Notes under the pieces: model-generated
What the model saw: the letters and a program-made list of their open reading frames with translations, nothing else
Database searches by the model: none
What the model was told of the DNA's origin: nothing
Translations under genes and position numbers: made by a program
Part shown: positions 1-6,949 of the stretch, piece after piece
How the letters are laid out: each line of letters begins with the position of its first letter
How positions within the stretch are numbered: the stretch's first letter is position 1
DNA from: CADEEX01 sp040081555
GTDB taxonomy: Bacteria; Acidobacteriota; Vicinamibacteria; Vicinamibacterales; CAVVIG01
Assembly: GCA_040081555.1 (NCBI GenBank)
Contig: JBEBGG010000101.1
Location: forward strand, 1-12,251
Reading direction: 5' to 3'
DNA: 12,251 nucleotides

Positions 1-2342
1 TGCTGCCCCTGTGGGCCCTGCGACTCACTCTGCTGATTCTGATTCGCCTCCTGCTGACGCGCGATCTCCTGGGCCACATCCTCGGCCCGCTGACGCAGAT
101 CATTCTGCTCGCGGGTCAGTTTCTCGAGCTCGCGTTTGACGTCCTCGGCTGTCAGCTGCTGCCGCCGAGAGGCCAGGTCCTGCTGCCTCTTCAGCAGTTC
201 GTCCTGCCGCTGGGCCAGTTCGCGAATCTTGTCGGCCGCCGACGCTTCCTGCTCCTCGCGTGTCTGAGCCGATGAGCTGTTTTCGTAGTTGGTCTGCTGA
301 TCGCGCGCCAGTTCTCTGTCAAACAGGCTCGACAGATCCTGGGTGTTGCGATTGCTGCCGCTTCCAGCACCCGCCAGCTGCCGTTGCACGTCGCGCTTAC
401 GAATGTCCGACTGCGCTTCGAGCAGCCGGTTCAGCGCCTCCATCTCGGGAGCGATGGCGGCTGCCGTCTTGACCGCGTTCAGCAGGGCGGCGGCGGTCTT
501 CATCGCGGTCGCAGCGGCGGTCATCAACTCTTCCTCGGTCGGCTTCTCGCCAGCAGGCCGCGCGGCTGGCGCTCCCGATGGCCCGCCCCGTCGCGGGGGC
601 AGACGCGCCCGCGGGTCGCGCATGACCGACGTGCGAAGCGATGTCGCGAGGCGTTCGACCCGGGTCTTGAGCTCACTCTCGGCGTTGGCCACCGCACGCA
701 CGTCCTGCGCCGACTGGGCCCGCGTCGCCTGGTTGCGGCGATCCAGCTTCCAGGTCGCGACAATCACTTCCTTCTGCGCGTTCACCAGTTCGTCGAGTTG
801 CGGATTCGACGCCCCGCCCCCCATGACCGCCTGACTCTGCATCAGTGTGAACTCCTCTTCGAAATTCTTGATCTCGAGGAAGAAGATGTCGCTCCGCGCC
901 TCGACCGCGCGGCGCCCGCGGGGAATATCTCTTGCGCGAACGTAGTAGCTGATGAAATCGCCTGGGCGCACATCCAAGTCCTCGAGATAGAACATGTGCG
1001 ACGCATTGACAGTGGTCTGCTGCGGCGGAATCTGCAACGGTACCACCTGCTCCTTGCCACCGCGCAGGGCGTAGACCAACTCCAGCGACGCCACGCCAAA
1101 GTCGTCAGCCGCCTCGGCATCGATGGCCACTTCCTCGAGCGACGTGACCCGGCGATCGCTGGCCGGCCTCACCACATGTACGTCCGGCGGACGATCGTCC
1201 ATGGTCCGAATGAAGTATTCAGTGTCGCCGGGGCTGGCGAGACCAAGCGCATCGGCCAGCGCCACCCGATAGGACCCGTCCCCCGTGATCGTGAGCGCGC
1301 CGTTCAGCACACGTCCGTCACTCTCCGCGGCCAGTGCAATGCTCGTGCGGTCGGCCAGCAACATCTGGCCCGTCGCCGCTGGCGCGTCGGTGTGAATGCG
1401 CACCTTCACCGTCGTGCCGGGCGGGCCATAGATGTCACCGCCGTCACGTTCTGAACGCGGTGCCAACCCGAACGCCGCCGGATAGGTGTAGTCGACGTCG
1501 ATGCTCGCCACGCGCGGCGCACGGACCACAGACACGGTGAACGTGCCCGACGACGCGCCGCCAGCCACCACACGATACTGGAACGACGAGGTGAGCGCGC
1601 TCAACGCCAGCGCGAAGCGGCCGTCTGGGGTCGCCTCCATCTCCATGGCCTGCCAGTCGTCACCGCCCACTGCCGCCCGAAGCAGCTGCGGCACGACAGG
1701 CGCGGCATTGCCGACCAGACGCGCATGAATCTCAAGGCCATGGCCCGCCTCAACACGCGCGTCCCCAGGCGTCACGTCAAGACCCACCGCCGCCGGAAAC
1801 AACGCCAGCGTCGTCGCGTCGTAGGTGCGCGTCACCGAGTGGCGACCCAGGTAGAGGGCGGCGGCAAGGGCGGCCACCGATGCGGCCGCCTGAAAGCCTG
1901 CGCGCCTCAGCACCGCCGGCTCGATGACTCGCTCGACAGCTATCGCATCAGCAGCGCGCGCCGCATCGGCGATCATCGCGCCAGCAAACGCAGAGCGCTC
2001 CGCAGGGGCCACGTCCGCAATGTCGACCGCGCTCACGAGCCGCTCTTCGAGCGTGCCGATCCGCTCTTCCACCAGAAGCGCCAGCGTCCGGTCGGTCGGC
2101 ACCACGCGCGTGCGCAAGAGCGCCCTTGCCAGCACACCCGCCGCCAGCAGCAGTCCGCTCACCCCGACCAGCGCGACGCTGAGCGGCACCGGCGGCAGCG
2201 CTCGCGACACAAGCAACGTCGCCGAAACGATGGCGGCTGCGGCGAGCGCGCCCTTACCCAGCGCCCGCAGCCGCACGAGCCGCCGTCGACGCACGCGGAC
2301 GTGCCGCAACAGGTCGGCGATGGGCTGGTACGCCTGCTCCAT
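1..2342 (-). CDS. DUF4175-like membrane protein with long coiled coil (3' end outside window)
   Basis: I read an uninterrupted minus-strand frame from ATG at 2342 to the window edge: 780 complete codons and no stop, so the C-terminus is missing. Three hydrophobic segments are visible at about residues 31-49, 53-75 and 148-166. The Arg-rich N-terminus (residues 13-26) suggests N-in topology, which puts everything after the third helix in the periplasm. Residues 170-490 look beta-rich, with an Ig-like feel (for example YTYPAAFG near 286 and DDFGVASLELVY near 413). Residues 500-770 are helical and rich in Gln, Glu, Arg and Ala, ending in a coiled coil (about 690-770). This layout fits the DUF4175 family, which commonly sits beside MoxR/DUF58/BatA genes. 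The start lies 2 nt after the stop of the BatA-like gene, with a GAGGA motif about 10 nt upstream of the ATG. No enzymatic motif is visible. I infer an envelope scaffold or client role; the family name is recognised from layout and context, not from a search. Confidence 0.85.
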   Translation of the reverse strand, partial: MEQAYQPIADLLRHVRVRRRRLVRLRALGKGALAAAAIVSATLLVSRALPPVPLSVALVGVSGLLLAAGVLARALLRTRVVPTDRTLALLVEERIGTLEERLVSAVDIADVAPAERSAFAGAMIADAARAADAIAVERVIEPAVLRRAGFQAAASVAALAAALYLGRHSVTRTYDATTLALFPAAVGLDVTPGDARVEAGHGLEIHARLVGNAAPVVPQLLRAAVGGDDWQAMEMEATPDGRFALALSALTSSFQYRVVAGGASSGTFTVSVVRAPRVASIDVDYTYPAAFGLAPRSERDGGDIYGPPGTTVKVRIHTDAPAATGQMLLADRTSIALAAESDGRVLNGALTITGDGSYRVALADALGLASPGDTEYFIRTMDDRPPDVHVVRPASDRRVTSLEEVAIDAEAADDFGVASLELVYALRGGKEQVVPLQIPPQQTTVNASHMFYLEDLDVRPGDFISYYVRARDIPRGRRAVEARSDIFFLEIKNFEEEFTLMQSQAVMGGGASNPQLDELVNAQKEVIVATWKLDRRNQATRAQSAQDVRAVANAESELKTRVERLATSLRTSVMRDPRARLPPRRGGPSGAPAARPAGEKPTEEELMTAAATAMKTAAALLNAVKTAAAIAPEMEALNRLLEAQSDIRKRDVQRQLAGAGSGSNRNTQDLSSLFDRELARDQQTNYENSSSAQTREEQEASAADKIRELAQRQDELLKRQQDLASRRQQLTAEDVKRELEKLTREQNDLRQRAEDVAQEIARQQEANQNQQSESQGPQGQ

Positions 2343-2344
2343 GA

Positions 2345-4237
2345 CTACGCCGTCCTCATCGAGACAACGCTCTCGACCAGCAGCAGGACCAGCATCGCCA
2401 CCAGCAGGTATTGCCAGAGGTGTTGCTGGGCCTCGCGCTCGGTGGCGAGTGTCACTGCTGCCGCAGGCGCCGCCGTGTCGACGCGCTCCACCGACTGCTG
2501 AAACCGTTGCGTCGTCATACGCGCCGGCTCAGACTCTGACGGATCGATGTTCACGGCCACGAGCGGGCCACCCTGCTCAGCCGGGTTGAGCGGCGCGACA
2601 CCGGGGACAGGCGGAACACCGCTCGGCGCGTGTGCCACCAGCACATCCAAAGCCTTGCGATCGCCGGCCAGGTAGCGGACGGCTTCATGCAGCAAGGGCA
2701 GGAACGTGGCTTGACGGGGGAAATTGTTGCCCCGGCCGTCGAGATCGGCGCCAAAGAGCAGTGCCCTTCCCTGCCCCGTTTCACACTCCACCAATGCGGG
2801 TTGGCCGCCAGTGAAACGCGCCAGCGTCGCACAGCCGGCGACGCGCATCTCGCTGACGCGACGGAACACCGCCAGACTGAGCGACGCCTGTCCCGAGAAC
2901 CCCTGCAGCACGGGGTGCCGGAAGTCCCCTGGCGCGAGCGTCTGCGGAGCGCTCGCGCCGCCCACGGTCGGAGGAACGAGCGTCACGCGACCCGCGCCGA
3001 TGAGTTCGGCAAGCACGTCGCTGTCAACATCAGGCCCCGCGGCGACCAGCGCGCCGCCGCCACGTCGCAGGTAGGCCGCCAGTCGCTCACGGCCCCGGTG
3101 ATCGAGCCCGCGAGTCGACATCAGGACGATCGCTGCGTGCGCCTCGAGCTTCGCCTCGTCCCAACCGCCGAGGGTCGATGCGGCGGCGCCCACCACCGCG
3201 TAGGCTGCCGGCTTGCCAGCGGCACTCGCAGTCAGCGCCTGCTCCACGTAGAACGCTTCGTGACTCAGCTCGCCGCTCGCCGTGACCACTAGCACACGCG
3301 GCTGGCTGACGCCCTCAAGCAGGACGTAGCGGTTGTTGTCCGCCTCGGCGCCTTCCCCATCCGCCACGCGCACCACGGCCCATCGGCCCTGCGGCCTGGG
3401 AAACCCCACTTGTGCAGACTGCCCGGCCGAAACCCGCACGCGAAGGTCGCCCGCGGGCATCCCGCGCTGCATGTCTGCGGTGCCGCCGACGTCGAGATGC
3501 AGCCGGGCATCCACGTCCTTCTCAGAGAAGTTTCGAACGGTAGAGACGATGCGATCAGCAGTGGCCAGGGCTGCGGTAATAGCCAGGTTGTCCGTGGGCG
3601 GGCCGATGTCGGCCACTCTGATGTCCAACGACGCAGGCCACACCGCGCGGTCCGACGCCTCCCAGCCTCGCGACTGCAGATCGGTGACCACGACCAGAGC
3701 GCCGGTGCGGCCGCGCAAGAGTTCCGCGGCGGTCGAGAGTACGGCACGATAGCGGGTACCACCTGCTGTTGGCCTCAGCCCCGCTACCGCGGCACGCGCC
3801 AAGGCGCGGTCCGTGGACAAGCCACTCACGACCTCCGCCGTGTCGTTAAACGCCACGACCGCGATGGCCGTACCGGGCTCAGCACGATCGATCGCATCCA
3901 CGGCCATCGCTCGCGCGCGTTCGAACCTGCCGCGGCCCGACATACTGAACGAGGTGTCTAGCGCCACCGCCAGCGCCGCACCCCCTTCGCCCGCAGGCGC
4001 GGCGAAGTACGGGCGTGCAAATGCCACGGCACAGCACAACAATGCCGCCACCCGGAGCGCCAGCAGCAACAGCTCGCGCAGATGTCGCCGGCTCGCCTGT
4101 TCCACCGGTGCGTCCCTCAGTAATCGCACCGCCGAAAACATCACCGCGGCATCGGGATGACGCTTCAGCAGATGTAACAGGATCGGCACGGCCGCTGCCA
4201 GGCCGCCGATCAGGAATAAGGGTGACAGCAGCGACAT
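2345..4237 (-). CDS. BatA-like membrane protein: vWA domain plus GATase1-like domain
   Basis: A 630-residue protein. The N-terminus is the typical BatA/aerotolerance-regulator start: a helix at residues 3-24 (LLSPLFLIGGLAAAVPILLH), a basic loop, and a second helix at about 55-75. A von Willebrand A domain follows, with the MIDAS motif DTSFS at 94-98, Thr161 in GGTRY and Asp186 in VVTDLQS. All three metal-site loops are therefore kept. Residues about 312-525 look like a class I glutamine-amidotransferase-like fold (YLRRGGGALVAAGPD at 389-403, and LLFGADLDGRGNNFP at 493-507) without an obvious catalytic Cys. A Pro/Ala-rich linker (535-600) leads to a final helix at about 609-626 and a short tail. 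Charge distribution suggests the vWA and amidotransferase-like domains face the periplasm. The ATG overlaps the stop of the upstream DUF58 gene (TGATG), implying translational coupling. Proteins of this kind act with MoxR ATPases; the exact role here is unknown. Confidence 0.88.
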   Translation of the reverse strand: MSLLSPLFLIGGLAAAVPILLHLLKRHPDAAVMFSAVRLLRDAPVEQASRRHLRELLLLALRVAALLCCAVAFARPYFAAPAGEGGAALAVALDTSFSMSGRGRFERARAMAVDAIDRAEPGTAIAVVAFNDTAEVVSGLSTDRALARAAVAGLRPTAGGTRYRAVLSTAAELLRGRTGALVVVTDLQSRGWEASDRAVWPASLDIRVADIGPPTDNLAITAALATADRIVSTVRNFSEKDVDARLHLDVGGTADMQRGMPAGDLRVRVSAGQSAQVGFPRPQGRWAVVRVADGEGAEADNNRYVLLEGVSQPRVLVVTASGELSHEAFYVEQALTASAAGKPAAYAVVGAAASTLGGWDEAKLEAHAAIVLMSTRGLDHRGRERLAAYLRRGGGALVAAGPDVDSDVLAELIGAGRVTLVPPTVGGASAPQTLAPGDFRHPVLQGFSGQASLSLAVFRRVSEMRVAGCATLARFTGGQPALVECETGQGRALLFGADLDGRGNNFPRQATFLPLLHEAVRYLAGDRKALDVLVAHAPSGVPPVPGVAPLNPAEQGGPLVAVNIDPSESEPARMTTQRFQQSVERVDTAAPAAAVTLATEREAQQHLWQYLLVAMLVLLLVESVVSMRTA

Positions 4238-5139
4238 CAGAACGACCGCCCCCGCGTGGTGAGGTACGCCGTCAGCGCCAGTTCGAGCGGCTGATCGGTG
4301 CGGATCAGGTGATAGTCAATTCCCGCCACGCCCAACTCACGCTTGTAACGCTCCATGAGCGCGTCGATCCCTTGACGATAGTGCGCCCTGACAAGCGCCG
4401 GTACCGCCAGCACTTCTTCGTGGCTCTCAAGATCTTCAAAACGCGTGACGCGCTCAAACGGGAATTCAATCTCGTCGGGATCCATCACGTGGAATACGAC
4501 CACGTCCGTGCCACGGAATCGGAAGTGCCGCAGCCCCTTCACGACGGACTCGGGATCGTCAAGCAGATCCGAGATCATCACCACCAGGCCGCGTTTCGAT
4601 AGCGAGTCGGCGAGCTGATGAAGCGGCTTCGAGACATTGGTCGCGTGTCCAAGCCGCACGCGGTCGAGCGTCACAAGCAGCGCCCCCAGATGCCCCGACC
4701 TCGCACTTGCCGACAGCATGGTCACGATGCGCTCGTCGAAGGTGATGAGCCCGGCGGCGTCGCGCTGGCGATTCATCAGGTAGGCCAGAGACGCGGCCAG
4801 ATACTGCCCGTATTCGAGTTTGCTGATGCCGCGCCCGACGTAGCCCATCGACGCACTGATATCGAGCATCACGTGACAGTCGAGATTGGTCTCTTCCTCG
4901 AACTTCTTGATGTAGTGCCGATCCGTTCTGGCGTAGACCTTCCAGTCCACTGTCGACAAATCGTCGCCCGGCATGTACTGACGGTACTCGGCGAACTCGA
5001 CGCTGAAACCCTTGTATGGACTGCGATGCAACCCAGTCAGCAGCCCCTCGACCACCGTCCGCGCCTTGAGCTCGAGCGTGCCGAGGCGCGCCAGGACGGC
5101 GGGATCGAGAAACTGACGCTCGCGCGCGCTGCCGGCCAT
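4237..5139 (-). CDS. DUF58 (vWA-fold) protein, MoxR partner
   Basis: A 300-residue soluble protein with no signal peptide or membrane helix, so probably cytosolic. The DUF58 signature is clear at residues 52-81: YRQYMPGDDLSTVDWKVYAR, followed by RHYIKKFEEE. The vWA-like MIDAS motif DISAS is at 93-97, with the supporting loops ATN (166-168) and ISDLLDD (189-195). The length is normal for the family. DUF58 proteins are nearly always encoded beside a MoxR AAA+ ATPase and are thought to serve as its adaptor or substrate-recognition partner. That is exactly the case here: the MoxR gene ends 13 nt upstream, and the BatA-like gene starts inside this gene's stop codon. An AGAGGAG Shine-Dalgarno sequence (5142-5148) lies only 2 nt from the ATG, which is unusually close, but no other start fits the conserved N-terminus. 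Confidence 0.93.
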   Translation of the reverse strand: MAGSARERQFLDPAVLARLGTLELKARTVVEGLLTGLHRSPYKGFSVEFAEYRQYMPGDDLSTVDWKVYARTDRHYIKKFEEETNLDCHVMLDISASMGYVGRGISKLEYGQYLAASLAYLMNRQRDAAGLITFDERIVTMLSASARSGHLGALLVTLDRVRLGHATNVSKPLHQLADSLSKRGLVVMISDLLDDPESVVKGLRHFRFRGTDVVVFHVMDPDEIEFPFERVTRFEDLESHEEVLAVPALVRAHYRQGIDALMERYKRELGVAGIDYHLIRTDQPLELALTAYLTTRGRSF

Positions 5140-5141
5140 GG

Positions 5142-5148
5142 CTCCTCT
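5142..5148 (-). promoter_or_regulatory. Shine-Dalgarno site of the DUF58 gene
   Basis: On the minus strand AGAGGAG is followed by CC and the ATG at 5139. This is the strongest ribosome binding site in the cluster, but its spacing (2 nt) is shorter than usual. It sits in the 13 nt gap between the MoxR stop (TAG, 5155-5153) and the DUF58 start. Confidence 0.55.
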
Positions 5149-5152
5149 CGAG

Positions 5153-6148
5153 CTACAGCCCGCTCTTGGGCAGCGGCACGGTCTCGAGCAGCCGCTCGAT
5201 GATGGAATCCGACGTGATGCGCTCCGACTCGGCGTAGAAGTTGGTCATGACGCGGTGTCGCAGGATTGGCTTCGCCAGCGCCTGGATATCCTTGATCGAG
5301 ACGTGGTAACGGCCATGCATCAGCGCGCGCGCCTTTCCACCCCGGACCAGCGCCTGGGACGCACGCAGGCCGGCACCCCACTTCACCCACTTCTCCACAA
5401 ACTCCGGTGCCCCTGGCCGGCCGGGCCGGGACGCGTCCACGAGCCTGACGGTGTAGCGCGCAACGTCCTCCGCCAGCACGACCTGCGTCGACAATTCCTG
5501 GAACTCGAGAATATTGGCGCCGTTGAGCACTCGATCCGGCTTCGCCGTCTTCGCGCCCGTTGTTTGCGTCACCACGGCCACTTCATCGTCTTCGCTCAAA
5601 TACGAAATGACGATGTTGAACATGAAACGGTCGAGCTGTGCTTCCGGCAGCGGATACGTACCCTCGAGCTCGATCGGGTTCTGTGTGGCAAGCACGAAGA
5701 ACGGCTCTTCGAGTGGGTACGTGCGACCGAACGCTGTCACGTGGTGCTCCTGCATCGCCTCGAGCAGCGCGGCCTGCGTCTTGGGAGGTGTGCGGTTCAC
5801 CTCATCTGCCAGGATGATCTGCCCGAAGATCGGTCCCTTCACGAAGCGCAGGTGGCGAATACCGGAATCCTCCTCCAGCATTTCCGTGCCGATGATGTCG
5901 GAGGGCATCAGGTCTGGCGTGAACTGAATGCGTTTGAAATCGAGGTCGAGCACTTCTGCCAGCGTCTTGATCAGAAGCGTCTTGGCGAGGCCAGGCACGC
6001 CGGTAATCAGACAGTGGCCGCCAGTGAAGAGGGCGATCAGCACCTGCTCCACCACGTCGTCTTGCCCGACGATCACCTTGCGCAACTCAGTGAGAATGCG
6101 TTCGCGCCCTTCGGCCACGCGCGCGGCGCTTGCAGCAGCTTGATCCAT
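5153..6148 (-). CDS. MoxR-family AAA+ ATPase
   Basis: A 331-residue cytosolic AAA+ ATPase of the MoxR family. The Walker A motif is GVPGLAKT at residues 50-57, with the Ala before Lys that is typical of MoxR. Walker B is IILADE at 111-116, directly followed by the diagnostic VNRTPPKTQAALLEAM. Sensor 1 is in LATQNP (Asn157), a likely arginine finger is Arg174 in QLDRFMF, and a sensor-2-like Arg262 occurs in GAGLRASQAL. All catalytic elements appear intact and the length is normal. MoxR proteins hydrolyse ATP to remodel or activate protein complexes together with vWA-domain partners. Here two such partners, DUF58 and the BatA-like protein, follow immediately. The gap to the DUF4159 stop upstream is 15 nt, with only a weak GGA ribosome binding match, so expression probably depends on the upstream genes. 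The specific client is unknown. Confidence 0.95.
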   Translation of the reverse strand: MDQAAASAARVAEGRERILTELRKVIVGQDDVVEQVLIALFTGGHCLITGVPGLAKTLLIKTLAEVLDLDFKRIQFTPDLMPSDIIGTEMLEEDSGIRHLRFVKGPIFGQIILADEVNRTPPKTQAALLEAMQEHHVTAFGRTYPLEEPFFVLATQNPIELEGTYPLPEAQLDRFMFNIVISYLSEDDEVAVVTQTTGAKTAKPDRVLNGANILEFQELSTQVVLAEDVARYTVRLVDASRPGRPGAPEFVEKWVKWGAGLRASQALVRGGKARALMHGRYHVSIKDIQALAKPILRHRVMTNFYAESERITSDSIIERLLETVPLPKSGL

Positions 6149-6163
6149 ATGTGTCCGAACTGA

Positions 6164-6949
6164 CTAGTGCGTGAGGGCGTAGACGATCTCGTTGATCCCC
6201 ATCCGGTACGCCAGCGAGGTGTACTTGATGTAGCCAGGGTAGTCCTCGGCGTTCGACCACTCCCAGCCGTCGCCCATGTCGGTATTCCAATTAATGAACA
6301 ACATCGGACGGTCGCCATCAAACACCGTCCGCAGATGCGGAACAAGGCCGCCCTTTTCCCAACTTCTGCCCGAGAGAAACGACCCAAGACCCGCAATCTG
6401 CGGATAGCCATCCAGCGTGTAGAACGAGCTGAAGACGGCGTGCCCCTTGGGGAAATCGACAATCTCCCGCTCCGGGAACACCTTCTTGACCTCGCGTTCG
6501 AAATGCGCCCACTCTTCGGGCCCGTGGAAGTCGTCGAAGAGCGCCGAGCCGCCGCGCAGGAGGAATTCGCGCAGGGTCTTGGCCTCCGTGGCAGACAACA
6601 ATAGATTTCCTGGCTCGACGAAGTAGATCCAGGGGTACGTGAAGAGCCGCGGGTCATCGAGCGTCAGCACGATCGGATCCTGCACGTCGATCGACGTGGC
6701 GGCCTTGAGCCGGCGCGACAGGTTCTGTTCGGCCGCTGGCCCGTCAATCAGCCAAGGCTCGCCAAGAAAGTTCTGCGAGATGCGAGTGTTTTCTGTGACG
6801 TAGTGATACTTGATACGGACAAAGCGCCACTGCAACCCGGCGAACCGCTGATCAGCGGCGGTGGGCGCCGCCAATTGCGCCCCCACGGGGGGCTGCAGCA
6901 TCGGCAGGACGCCGCAGCACAGCGCCAACACGGCGACGCGCAGTCTCAC
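6164..6949 (-). CDS. Exported DUF4159 protein
   Basis: I start this gene at GTG 6949, giving 261 residues. That GTG overlaps the TGA of the TPR gene (GTGA, 4 nt) and is followed directly by a signal peptide: basic VRLR, a hydrophobic core (AVLALCCGVLPML), and likely cleavage after GA at 23-24. The same frame is open further upstream to an ATG at 7153, but that part lies inside the TPR gene and encodes a low-complexity shadow. The mature part has the DUF4159 hallmarks: VRIKYH near 44-49, LLRGGSALFDDFHGPEEW at 130-147, and a C-terminal NWNTDMGDGWEW (220-231) with a GINEIVYAL end. The fold is probably related to class I glutamine amidotransferases, but no nucleophile Cys is visible in the equivalent loop. 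DUF4159 genes are known neighbours of MoxR/DUF58/BatA loci. I infer a periplasmic partner of the membrane vWA protein; its molecular function is unknown. Confidence 0.88.
   Translation of the reverse strand: MRLRVAVLALCCGVLPMLQPPVGAQLAAPTAADQRFAGLQWRFVRIKYHYVTENTRISQNFLGEPWLIDGPAAEQNLSRRLKAATSIDVQDPIVLTLDDPRLFTYPWIYFVEPGNLLLSATEAKTLREFLLRGGSALFDDFHGPEEWAHFEREVKKVFPEREIVDFPKGHAVFSSFYTLDGYPQIAGLGSFLSGRSWEKGGLVPHLRTVFDGDRPMLFINWNTDMGDGWEWSNAEDYPGYIKYTSLAYRMGINEIVYALTH

Noticed and set aside
384..1454. Plus-strand open frame of 356 codons opposite the DUF4175-like gene
   Set aside because: Its product is His/Arg-rich with no recognisable motif. The opposite frame is open across 780 codons, has membrane helices and a coiled coil, and fits the operon. 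It is a GC-driven shadow.
5138..6163. Plus-strand open frame of 341 codons opposite the MoxR gene
   Set aside because: It mirrors the MoxR reading frame, whose Walker and sensor motifs are unambiguous. The mirrored product has no domain and an unnatural His/Arg/Leu bias.
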